Source of the DNA: Rattus norvegicus
Lineage: Eukaryota; Chordata; Mammalia; Rodentia; Muridae
Reading direction: 5' to 3'
DNA: 64,000 nucleotides
NCBI RefSeq assembly: GCF_036323735.1
Contig: NC_086021.1
Coordinates: forward strand, 163,509,976 to 163,573,975
Position numbers and translations under genes: made by a program. This document shows, piece after piece, positions 44,280 to 56,654 of this stretch. Within the stretch, counting starts at the first letter, position 1. The number at the start of each line of letters is the position of its first letter. Below the pieces are notes generated by a model. The model was given only the letters and a program-made list of their open reading frames with translations, ran no database searches and was not told the DNA's origin.

Positions 44280-45544
44280 TTACTTGGAGGGGCGGCTCTT
44301 GTTGAAGATGAGGAAGTCTGAGAGGTCGTGCCACACGTTGCTGTCCTCGTAGAGGTAGGTCATGGAGGACTGTAGTGAGGGCTGCAGAGTGGGCCGGTGA
44401 TACTCAAAGAGCCACAGCACAAGCCCCCAAATCACCGCCGTGTGTAAGGGGAACGGGTCCCACTTGAGCGCAGGGATGTAGCCCTTCTCCACACCCAGGC
44501 GGCACAAGGCAAACAGGACACGTGATGTCAGGTACATGTTGATCTGCGGGGAGGGAAATACTCGAGGTTACAAGTCAGCATAGGCTCTGGGAACCTTCAC
44601 CCACCCGCTCAACCAGAGGCACTGGATATCCACTGCACTGGCTCTGTGATCTCCAAGTTAACGGGCAAGCTGACTGGGGTGGTATGCCACAGGCACCTTA
44701 ATGTTTCTATTTCTGTGTGTGTGGTGCGTGTGTCTGTGTATGTGAGTCCCCGTGTGTGTTGGGTGCTTGTGACATAGACACGTGCCCACGTGTGTAGAGA
44801 CCAGAGACAGACACTGGTGTCTTCTTCACTCTCCTTTCTAGCATAATTCTTTGTTTTGTTTTGGGCTTTTGCTTGGAGACAGGGTCTCCCTATTACATAG
44901 CTCTCCTGGAACTTGTCTGAAGAGCAGGCTGGCCTGGAACTCAGAGATCTCGGTCTGCCTCTGCCTCCTGAGTGCAGAGACCAAAGGCGTGTGCCACCAT
45001 GCCTGCTCTAGTTTAATTTCTTTTTCTTTCTTTTTTTCTGTGACAAATTGACAAATTTTTCAAAAAGCCAACAATGTCCTAATAAATCTTTCCATTTATA
45101 ACCAGGTGGAGTGGCACCTCTAAGCCTTTAATCCCCTCTGTGAGTCTGACGCAGCCTGGTAACAGAGTGAGCGCTGAGACAGCAAGGCCTGTGTAGATGA
45201 ACCTTGCTTCAGCCCCTGACCCCCAAAGAATACAAAATGTTTCCTCTTTTTAAAGATGTAAAAGCATCTTTATCTCTGAGCTATAGATCCATCCTGTCCT
45301 CTACCCCATTTGTGAGACAAGATTTTTTCTCAGTGAACCTGGAATGCACTGAGCGGCCAGGCTGGCTGACCAGGGGGTTCAGGGGTTCACCTCTTTCTAT
45401 CTCCCCAAAATTGGAATCATGAACAGATGCTTCTGTGCCTGCCTTGTAAAAAAGTAATAATAGTAATATTGTATGTACTTATTTGTGTATATGTATAGTG
45501 TATATGTGTGTTCTCTGTGTGTGGTGTATATATATGTATCTAGA

Positions 45545-45586
<42 letters not shown>

Positions 45587-45793
45587 GCCAGAGGACACTA
45601 TCCACCTCCCCAGAGCTGAGATTACAAGTAAGTACCTTAGTGCCTAGCTTCTTCAAGGATAACTTGAAGCTGATACTCTCTCCTCCTATTATACGGTTCC
45701 AGGAATGGAACTCCGGTCATCAGCTTTGGCAGCAAGCACCTTAGCCTGCTGAACCATCTTGTCAGCCTTTGTGGTTGACAAATAATAATAATG

Positions 45794-45825
<32 letters not shown>

Positions 45826-46584
45826 AGTTGTTGTTGTTATTGTTTTTGTCTTCTTATTTTTCTAGACAGGGTATCTCACTACAGCCCTGGCTGTCCTGGA
45901 ACTCATCCTGTAGACCAGGCTGGCCTTGAACTCACAAAGATCTTCCTGCCTTTGCCTCTCAAGAATGGGGATTAAAGAAGTGCACCACTATACCTGACTC
46001 CCTTATTAGAAGTTTTTATTAGAAGTTTTTAAAATGAATTATATGCAGTTCAAAATTAAAAAAAAAAAAAAGAACCCCAAGAAGGAAAAACAACATTTTG
46101 GATCTCCCTGAGATTCCATTTTTTTTTTCTTTGTGAAGCCAGCTGAGTGAGTGTATGGAGTAAATTCCAGGCCAACAGGCTACATGCCAAGACCTTATCT
46201 CAGAAAGAAAAGTTAGAGATGAGAGACGTTCACGACGTATATCTGCAAAGCAGCCCATGCAGACTACCTGGAAACGGTCCTCAGGGCTCAGAAGTAAAAC
46301 ATGAAATATTCCCACTGGAGAATAAGGAAAGGCGCTTCCTCAAAGAGCTCATGCTGGTGGTGAATAAATGATAATGAGGAAATGCCAGCAGGGAAGGCGG
46401 AGTCACTGTCACAACGGCTAAGACAGGGCCAGTGGGATGGTTTGAGGGCGCTTGCAGCAAAAGCCTGACAAGCTGGTTAGATCCCAGAGTCAACAGTGGA
46501 AGGCAAGAACCAACTTCCAACAGTTGTCCTCTGACCTCCACACATGCACCATGGCAGGTGCCTGCCTGTACTTACCACATCATG

Positions 46585-46640
<56 letters not shown>

Positions 46641-49600
46641 TAAAAATTTTAAGACATGGATAAAATAAACCACGCAACAAACCAAATGTTAGCTAGGATG
46701 TGGAGAAAGTAGACAAGCCATCCCCGTCTCCCTGGAGAGAGTGTAAAAATGACAGTTACTCTGGAAAACAGCTCGGCAGAGGGTTGTTCGGTTTTTCCTT
46801 TTTCTTTCTTGGCAGGTTGTTTTAAAACCAAGCATGCATATACCACACAGCCCACAATTACACTCTTGGGCTTTCATCCCAGAAAAACTAGAACTTATGG
46901 TCATAGAAGAATCTATACTCGAGAGTTCTTCTCAGCTCTCCTTGCAATATTCCAAAGTTAGAGACCGCCCAGATATCCCTCCACGACGACGACAACAACA
47001 ACCACCACCACTACCTACACTGCTTAGGAATAAAAAGGAATGAATTAAGCCAGGCAGGCCATCAACTGCTATAAGTCCAGAGCCCTGGAGGCTCAGGGAA
47101 AACTGCCAAGACTCAAGACCAACGTGGGCTACAGAACAAGACACTGTAAGGAAAATGAAATAGCTGGCTGTGCCTATAATCCAAATGCTGGAGAAGTAAA
47201 GGCAGCAGGGGTTCAAGGCTAACCTCAGCCTTATGCTGAGTTTGAGGATAGCTCGGGTAACATGTGACCTTGTCTCAAAAAGTAAAATGGGCTACAGAGA
47301 TGGCTCAGCAGTTAAGCACTGCTGCTCTTAGAGGACCCAGGTTCAGTTCCCAGCACCCACATGGCAGCTCACTACTTTCTGTAACTCCTGTTCCAGGGGA
47401 CCCAACATCTTCTTTTGGTTTCCCAGATGCCAGGCATGCATACAGTGCACACACACAGGCATGCATACGGTGCACACACACATGCAGGCAAACACTCCAA
47501 AACATACAAGAAAAATAATTTGTTTTAAAAGAAAGAAGGAGCCAGGTGGTGGTGGCTCATGTCTTTAGTCCCAGCACTCAGGAGGAAGAGGCAGGCTGTC
47601 CTCTGAGTTCGAGGCCAGCCTGGTCTTCTGAGTTCCAGGACAGCCAGGTCTAAAGAGAAACCCTTTTTCAAAAACCCTGAAAAAAAAAGTCTGGGGCTGG
47701 AGAGATGGCTCAGCCGTTAAGAGCACTGGCTGCTCTTCCAGGAGACCCATGTTCAATTCCCAGCAACCACATGGCGGCTCACAACCATCTGTAACTCGAG
47801 GTCCAGGGGATCCAATGCCCTCTTCTGGCCTCCGGGGATTCCCCGTGTCTTAGTCAGGGTTTTATGCTGTGAAACAGACACCATGACCAAGGCAAGTCTT
47901 ATAAGGACAACATTTAACTGGGCCTGGCTCAAAGGTTCAGAGGTTCAGTCCGTTATCATCAAGGCAGGAGCATGGCAGCATCCAGGCAGACATGGTGCGA
48001 GCAGAGCTGAGAGTTCTACATCTTCATCTGAAGGCGGCTCTGAAAAGACTGGCTCCTGGGCAGTGAGGGTCTTAAATAAAGCCCATGCCCACAGTGACAG
48101 ACCTACTCACTCACCAAGGCCACATCTCCTAATCGTGCCACTCCCTGGGCTGGGCACATACAAACCGTGACGCAGGCACATATATGCTGCACAGACACAC
48201 ATGTAGGCGAAACACCCATATAGCAAAAGGACCTCAGAAAACTTCCTTACAAAGTAAAAATGCCCCCACAGACCTTTCATTTCTAGGAATGTGCAATCTG
48301 ACACACATACAAACGGCCACAGAGTACAATGGCCAAAAGCTAGTCCCCTTCCCCATCTCCATGCAGCAGGCATGGTGGAAATCAAAGCCCCATCCACATC
48401 CTGGCACAAGCGTGGACAACAGGGACTGGCTCCATCAGCAGCTTGAGTTACAGAGGGTGGGGGGTGGGGTGGGGGTAGGTGGTAGGTGAGGACTTTTTTT
48501 TGCATTTGTTTTCTGATTTTATCATAATGTCTCTGAGCACCTGTGAGCAAGCCAGGCAGAGTCTGCCCTTTTATCAGATACTGGTCATCCACACTGTCTT
48601 TTCCTGTGTGACCTGGGCACACGATTTTCTTCCTAAAGAATCAGTCTATTTCATATCAGCTACCAAGTTTGCAAAAAAAACTAGTCTGCAAAAAATAGAA
48701 TAGTAACCCATGGTATTCAAGATCTTTAAAAAAAATTATATTTCATTTCTTATTCTTTTATTTTAGGGGGTACAGGACGAGTACCCCAGAGCACATGTAA
48801 AGAGATCAGAGAAAAACCTTAGGGAGGTGGTTCTCTCCACCATGTGCGTCCCAGGGAGCAAATCAGGTTGTCAGACTTAATGGCAGGCAACTTTACCTGC
48901 ACCTCACAGGCTACATAGAGAGACCCCCGTCTCAAAAACAAAGAAGCAAGCCCTGGAAGTCACTTCTGTAGACCAGGCTGGCCTCCAACTCACACACATC
49001 CTCCTGCCTTTGCCTTCTGAGTGCTGGGCCTCCTCAAGGTCTTTTACTATACAAGGCATTAAACATAATCTGTGTCATGTCTAGCACTGGGAAAAATCTT
49101 GGTAGGTGATCCTGGGGTAGAGGCTTATAGATATTATCCATCTTTCCAGACAACCGGCTTTTCTCTTTTGATTTCCTATTTTCAATTTCACTGAGTTCTG
49201 CTTGTTTGTATTAAGCAGTCCAGGCCTGGCTTCAAACCAGGTTAGTCTCTCACTGTACCACCACACCCAGGTCAAAGTATCTTAAAAAAAAAAAAAATGT
49301 CTTAGGCTGGAGAGATGACTCAGCAGTTAAGAGCACTGGCTGTTCTTGCAGAGGACAGAGTTCGATTCCTAGCACCCACATAGGGCAGTGGCACACAACT
49401 CCAGCTCCAGAGATAACACCCTCTTCTGGCCTCCAAGACCACCCACCCGCGGATACATACCCCACACAGAGGCACACACACACACAAGTAAATAATTTAA
49501 AATCTGTAATCTCAGCACCTGGAACAAGGCAAGAACATCAGGAGTTCAAGCCCAGCCTTAGCTACATAGCAAGCGCCAGGCCTGCCTGAACCAGATGAAA

Positions 49601-52600
49601 CCTGTCACCACCACCACCACCACCACCACCACCACCACCACCACCACCACCAAGATCTTTGCCCCAAAGAGCAGCAGACACACTGATGTGGGGAACCCTT
49701 GGATTCCAACTGTGGGGAAAATTGCCCTGGGAGGTGCTGACACCTGCCTTTAATCTCAGAAGTCAGGAGGCAAAGACAAGCAGATCCATGTGATTTCAAG
49801 GCCAGTCTGGTCTACAGAGTGATGTGTACAAGGCTATACAGTGAAACCCTGCCCCCCAAAACACCCCCCGCCCACAACAATGGGAAAATTCAGGGAGAAA
49901 TGACACAGACACAAAGTCACCCGGGGACTGGCGATTCTTAGACCTCAGTCACAGACGGCAGCCAAGAGTTCACCTTCAACTGAAGGCCGCCCCACTGACC
50001 CCATCCCATCTCGGGAAAGCCTTTACCTGGCTATTAATGTTATTGTTCTCTCCAAACAGCAGGAGCCCCCCGATGAAGGCAGCCAGGAAAGAGTGCATCT
50101 GGTGGGTCCCACCTTGCACATGGGACTGTAGGGCCTGGAGACTCTTATAGGTGAAGACGAAGCAGGCCAGGTTCCGAGAGTGGGTGTACGTGGCTTTCAG
50201 AATGGCCTGCAGCTTCTCTTGGAGACTGCACAAACAGAAAGCCCTCCCGTGAGTGCAGGCCCAGTGGGCTCAGGTAGGTTTCCCCAGGGTGCACACAGAT
50301 CTGAATCATGTCCTCCGTGGGTAGCTCTCTCACCAGACTGGAGCCACTCCCCAACCCCTTTTGTTAACGAGTGCCCATCCCCTTCCTCACCGGTCCTTCT
50401 TGTCACCATTTAGTGTTAATAAGCTGGTTTATGAAGTCCCCTTGTCCTTGGTGTAAGCCCCTGCTCTGGCAGGGTCCAGATTTTGTTTTTCTTAAGGGCA
50501 CAGAACGGGGTCCGGCACACAGTAGGTGTTCAACAAAAGGAAGAGATGAGTGAACACATGAGTGCCTACTGTGAGCTAGATCTGCAGACTGAATTCTGAG
50601 AAAGGACAGATCTGCTTTCTGCCTTTGTGGGGTCTATGAAGGGGAAACGAGACAAGAATTAGACACTGACGTTGGCAGCAGGTTGTCCTGGGGTCTGAAG
50701 GACAGGAAGGACTCGGTAAGGAGAGCAGGCTGCTTGCTGGGCAGAAGACTTGTTGTACACAAAGGCCCCAAGGACAAACACAGAGGAAGGGAGTGAAGCA
50801 ATGGGGAAAGACCAGTGTAGGCTATGAACAGGGGCTGTGTGTGGGCAAGGGGGACTGAAGTCAGCCAACTGCAACTGCTGCTCCTTTTGAGATAAAGAAC
50901 TAATTCAATCCATCTTCTTTCTAAAGGGGGGAGCGGGGTATGGTGAAAGGTGGTGTCTTGCTCCCACGTGAGTACCTACAGAGACCAGAAGAGGGCACCA
51001 GTCTCCCTGGACCTGGAGTTATAGGGAGGTGTGAGCTGCTGGTGTGTGGGGTGCCAGGAACCAAATTCCAGTCCTCTGTAAAATTAACAGACATTCACAA
51101 TGGCAGAGCCATCTTTACAGTGCCACTAGGGGCAGCAAAGACAACCCAGGGAGAGAGCAGAGACTACAGTTCTAGACAGGGGCGTAGTGAATGAGAACAT
51201 GGGCCCCATGAGTACTTTTGTTTGTTTATCGGTTAGCTGGTTAATTTTTTTTTTTTTGAGATAGCTGTCCAAAAACTCACTACACAGACCAGACTGTTTG
51301 GAACTCAGAGACCCACCTGCCTCTGCCTCCCAAGTGCTGGGATTAAAGGAGTATGCCACCATGTCCAGCTATGAATACCATTTCTAAAGCAAGACAGTTG
51401 GATTACAGTTGGGCATAGTGACACATTCCTGGGTAAAACAGAAAGATTGAGAGTTGTGGGCCAGCCTGAGCTATGAAACAAGACCCTGTCTCAAAAACTA
51501 AGTGAAAGAGTAAGGCCAGACACTGTGACGCTTGCCTTTAATTCCAGCAATTGAGAGGGCAAAGGTCTGTGGACCTCTGTGTGAGGCCATCCTGGTCTGT
51601 ACAGTGAGACTCTGCCTCAAACAAAACAAACAAACAAACCCTGAAAACGTAAGTAGCAGGCAGTGATTTTCCCTTGAAAATGTCTCCGGGGGCTGGGGAT
51701 TTAGCTCAGTGGTAGAGCGCTTGCCTAGGAAGCGCAAGGCCCTGGGTTCGGTCCCCAGCTCCGAAAAAAAGAACCAAAAAAAAAAAAAAAAAAGAAAATG
51801 TCTCCGAGTCTGACTGCTGTCTTCCCACCCGCCACCACAGATACGCCATGGCTTCTGCTTTTGTGTGGCTCTCTCTCCAAGCTGTTCTCAACCAGGCAGC
51901 AAATGTCCCCATGGTGTTCCACATACAGAAGCCACCAACCTGTTCTCCTAGCTGTCTGGAAGGCTGAAGTGGGACGGGGGCCTTCAAGTGGGAGGGCAGG
52001 CAGATAACAGGGCAGGACACTTTGTCTCAAGGAGCAAAAAGTTAACAGAACGTGCGATGCTTCCCACAGCGGGTTGGCAAGATGACTCAGAGGTTAAGAG
52101 CTAATACTGCTCTCACAGAGGGCCCAAGTTCAGTTCCCAGCACCCACGTCAGGGTTTAGCTCCAAAGATTCAACACCTTCTTTTGGCCTCCAAGGGCACC
52201 TGCACTCACAGGCACATGTTCAGAGATATATAATTAAAAATAAAATAAATTAAAAAAAAATAAAACCCAACCCTGCAGGAAATTGGCATACCCTGCTAGT
52301 TTTCTGTTCTCACTTAAAAGGTCCTCTCTCAGTCTCTCAGGTCTAGAGCTGGACAGGACTAGCTCAGTCCTCTGGCGGCTGACTCCTCAGCCTCACCAGG
52401 CATGCCTCGCCTCCTGCTCTGCTTCCTCCTGCTGGAAGACGAACCCTAGAAAGGCAGAGATCCAGGGGTCCATGTCTGCTTTGCTCACAGCTATCTCCGT
52501 AGCAGCCCAAACGGTGTCCATCTCATAATGGGACATTCACTAAGTACTTGGTGACCGAATGAATAGGTTCAGGCTTTAAAAAATGATTTGGGCCAGGCAT

Positions 52601-55600
52601 GTGGCACACACCAGGTAGGCAGACCTCTGTGAGTTCGAGGCCAGTCTGGTTTACAGAATAAATTCCAGGACAGCCAGGGCTTGACAGAGAAACCCTGTCT
52701 TGAAAAACAAAAACCAAGCAAACAAACAAACAAACAAACAAACAAACAAACAAAGAAAACGATGTGGGGCCCCGTCTCAGAAACAAAAAGGCCAGGAGGA
52801 GCTGGGGATAAGTTTAGTAGCAGTGTGCATGGCTGCTATGTTCCTGGCTCTGGAGAGGAAGGAGAGGGGGAAAGAGAAGGGGAGGGAGGGGAAAGGAAAA
52901 GATGAGATTTGGAGGGCAAGAAGCCCCAACAAAGGTAAGTAAAATAAAAATGTCAAATTAGAAATCTTGCAACTTAGACGTAACCCGCCCTCTCAGTATG
53001 ATTCTGCTTTGGGACATATTTATTTTTGATATTTGAGTGTTCTGCCTGCATCTTTGTATATCACACGTACGTATGCTTGGTGCCTGCAGAGCTCAGAAGA
53101 GGGCGTGGGGGTCCTTGGGACTGGAGTCGCAGATGATCGGGAGCCACTACGTGTGTGCTAAGAATTAAACTCAGGTCTTCTGAAAAACCAACAAGTGCTC
53201 ATAACCAATGGCGCCGTCGCTCCAACCCCTGGGTAGGACTCTTGTAAGCCGCAGGTGTGTCTATAGCCACAAAAACTGGACTGCAGTGAATTTTCTGAGT
53301 GAGGCCAAGAAGGAAGGGTTACAAGAACTCAAAAGAGGGCCAGGACACTGAAGCCGGTGAGGGGGGAACAGAGTCTGATTCCCGGAGAACTAGACAGGTT
53401 TCCAGGAAGAAAATAAAGGCTCGCTACAGAGGCCAGGGCAAACCTGGAAGTGGGCACACACACAGGGAAATGTGTGGGGGTGGAAGGACCAAGCATGTGC
53501 CTGGAACAGAACCTGTGTTCCAAGGCAACCCACACAGGACGCTGCCAGAGTGCAGAAGGCCGAGAAGGTCAGATCTGACTGCTGGGTCTCTTCGGAGGAT
53601 ATGAGGAGCCATAGGCATTTTCAAGTCAGGGACACAGACTCAGAGTTGGCCTTTAGGAAGAATAGGGGCACAGGGAAGCTTGTCCCAGCTAGGAACTAGC
53701 CATTCTGGCCTGAGTGCTGACCCCATCTCTCCCAGTGGTATGCAGAGAGGGTAGGTACCTGCCACTCCTGAAGAGAAAGGTCATCACCAGTGCATGAGGC
53801 GCCCGGATTTTGACTCCATAGCTGTAGAAATGAAAGAAAACAGTCACTAAGCCATTGCTGTAGCAGTTTCCAGCCTCTCCCTTGGACCCCAGGGTCTCTC
53901 TCACACCCCCAATACTGATGCCCATGGGAGAGGAAATAATTTTGGCTCTCCATTTATATGTGGGTTCAAGTTCTAGTCCTTCCTGGAAGAGTGGCCTTTG
54001 GCTTATCTTTACCTTCCCCGAGCCTCAGTTTCCCCAACTAAAAAGGAATGCTAGACCTTAAAAGGATGGGTATAATTCTAATGGGAGAAAATGAAGTATG
54101 CAAAAGGTGGCCACCATTCCCACCCTCCTGGCTTTGCAGAGACATGCCCTCAGCTCCTTGTGTATTTCATACCACAGCCATGCTCATCTTGTATTAACTT
54201 TAAATTTGATTTATTATTGTTATTACTAATACCGATTTTATTACATTCATTCATTAACACAGAATCTTACTATGTAGCACTAACTAGGTTAGAACTCAAC
54301 ATGTACACCAAGCTAGCCTCGAGCTCAGAGAGGCCCATTGTGGTGGTGCACACCTTTGATCCCAACGGGGTCTCTCTGAGTTCCAGACCAGCCTGGTTTG
54401 TATAGTGAGTTCCAAAGACTACAAAGTGAGAACCTGTCTCAAAAACAAACCATCACCATAAAAAACAGAACAACAAAATCCCTCATAAAGGCCTGGAGAG
54501 GTGTGCACACTTTTTTTTTTTAAGATTTTTTGGGCTGGAGAGATGGCTCAGTGGTTAAGAGCCTCTTCCAGAGATCCTGAGTTCAATTCCCAGCAACCAC
54601 ATGGTGGCTCACAGCCATCTGTAATGGAATCTGATGCCCTCTTCTGGTGTGTCTCAAAACAGCTACAGTGTAGCAACATGAAATAAATTAAATAAATAAA
54701 TAAATGCATTTTAAAAAAGATTTATTTTTATGTATGTCAGTACACTGTAGCTGTCTTCAGACACGTCAGAAGAGGGATTTGAACTCAGGACCTCTGGAAG
54801 AGCAATCAGTGCTCTTAACCACTGAGCCATCTCTCCAGCCCGGTGCACACCTTTAGTCCCAACACTTGGGAAGCAGAGGCAGACAGACTCTTGCAGGGTC
54901 AGATAGAGTTCAAGGCCAACCTGGTGTACAAAGTTAGCTCCAGAATAGCCAAGACTGTTATACAGAGAAACCCTGCCTCGAAAAACAAAAAACCTCATAG
55001 AGACCTGCCTGCTTATACCTTCTGAGTGCTGGAATCAAAGGTGTATGTCACCATACCAAGAATTTAATTTTAGTTGTTTATTACTATTATTTTGATAGAT
55101 TTAGTTTCTTTTTTTCTTTTTTTTTTTTCGGAGCTGAGGACTGAACCCAGTGCTAGGCAAGTGCTCTACCACTGAGCTAAATCCCCAACCCATTTTGATA
55201 GATTTAAACATGATTTATTTGTGTGTATGTGTGCGGACATGTATGCTAGCTGGTTTTATATTAACTTGACACAAGTGACAGTAATTTCAGAGAGGGAACC
55301 TCAATGAGAAAATGTTTCCTTAAGATCAAGCTGTAGGCAGGAAGCCTGTGGGGCATTTTCTTAATTAGTGAGTGATGGGGAGGGCCCAGGCCACAGGTGA
55401 GGCCAACCGTGGGCGGATGCTCCTGGTTTGTATAGGAAAGCCGACTAAGCAAGCCATGGGAAATAAGGCAGTAATTCGGGCTTCTGCATTAGCTCCTGCC
55501 TCGGGTTTCTGCCTGGTTTGAGTGCCTGCCTTGGCTTCCTTCAGTGGACTGTGACTTAGGACATGTAAGCTGAACAAACCCTTTCCAAGTAGCTTGTGGT

Positions 55601-56622
55601 CATGGTATCTCATCACAGCACTGGTAACCCTAAGATACACCTTCACCCTCATTTCTACAGCTGAGTCTAGCTTTATGAGTCCTAAAACCCCTTGAAGGCC
55701 TGGGACAACGATTGTGAGCCACTTACTGTTGTTACCTGAATATACAGGAATATTCACTGTGGGCTTCAACGAAGAGGAGCCCCAGCGCTTGGGAGACAGA
55801 GGCAGGTGATCTCTAAGTTCAAGGCCAGCCTGGTCTACAGAGTAAGTTTAAGGACAGCCAGGGCTACACAGGAAACCCTGTCTCAAAAAAAAGTCAGGGG
55901 GTCAGGGGGAGGGAGGGACTCCACTGACACACGGCCTTAACCTGGTACTTAATGAAACTGCAAATGGCTGGGATCAGGCACAGGGTGGACGGCTCAGAAA
56001 GTAAAGTGCTGGCACAGTGACCATGAGGACACAATAGCTGTGAACCTCGACAGCAGCCCCAGACCAAGGGATGGAGATGAGCAGGCAGAGCCTTGGAACT
56101 CACTGCTCAGCCAACCCGGCCAACCCGGCCAACCCACCCATCGCACAGGCTCCAGCCTCAGTGACAGCCACAGCCACAAAAACAATGCAGACCGAAATGG
56201 AGGAAGAGAACTAATGTCAATCTCTGGCCTCCATACTCTCTCAGCCACATACCCACATGCACATGAGAGAGGTGGGGGTGGTGAGAATGGTTTCCTCTGT
56301 TTTCATTTTACATGTGAGGAAATAAGGCCAGAAGAGACTTGATAGGAAACCAAGCTGAGTGCGGTGGTGGATGCCTTCAGGCCTTTAATCCCAGCATTTA
56401 AGAGGAAGCGGCAGGCAGATCTTTGTGAGTTCAAAGCCAGTCTGGTCTACATGGAGTTCCAGGTGAGCCAGGGTTACATAAAGAGACTCTGTCTCGGGGT
56501 TGGGGATTTAGCTCAGAGGTAGAGCGCTTGCCTAGTAAGCGCAAGGCCCTGGGTTCGGTTCTCAGCTCCGAAAAAAAAGAAAAAAAAAGAGAGAGACTGT
56601 CTTAAAAAAACCAAACCAAACC

Positions 56623-56654
<32 letters not shown>

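Larger units (their letters stand above)
44544..50026 (-). other. Pxmp4: Pxmp4 intron 3
   Basis: Holds B1, B2 and B3 SINEs, one medium-reiterated rodent repeat and several microsatellites. No gene seen. Confidence 0.7.
50226..53758 (-). other. Pxmp4: Pxmp4 intron 2
   Basis: 50226-51240 and 53230-53758 are largely unique, and I see no gene in them. The middle holds B1, ID and B2-like SINEs. Confidence 0.6.
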
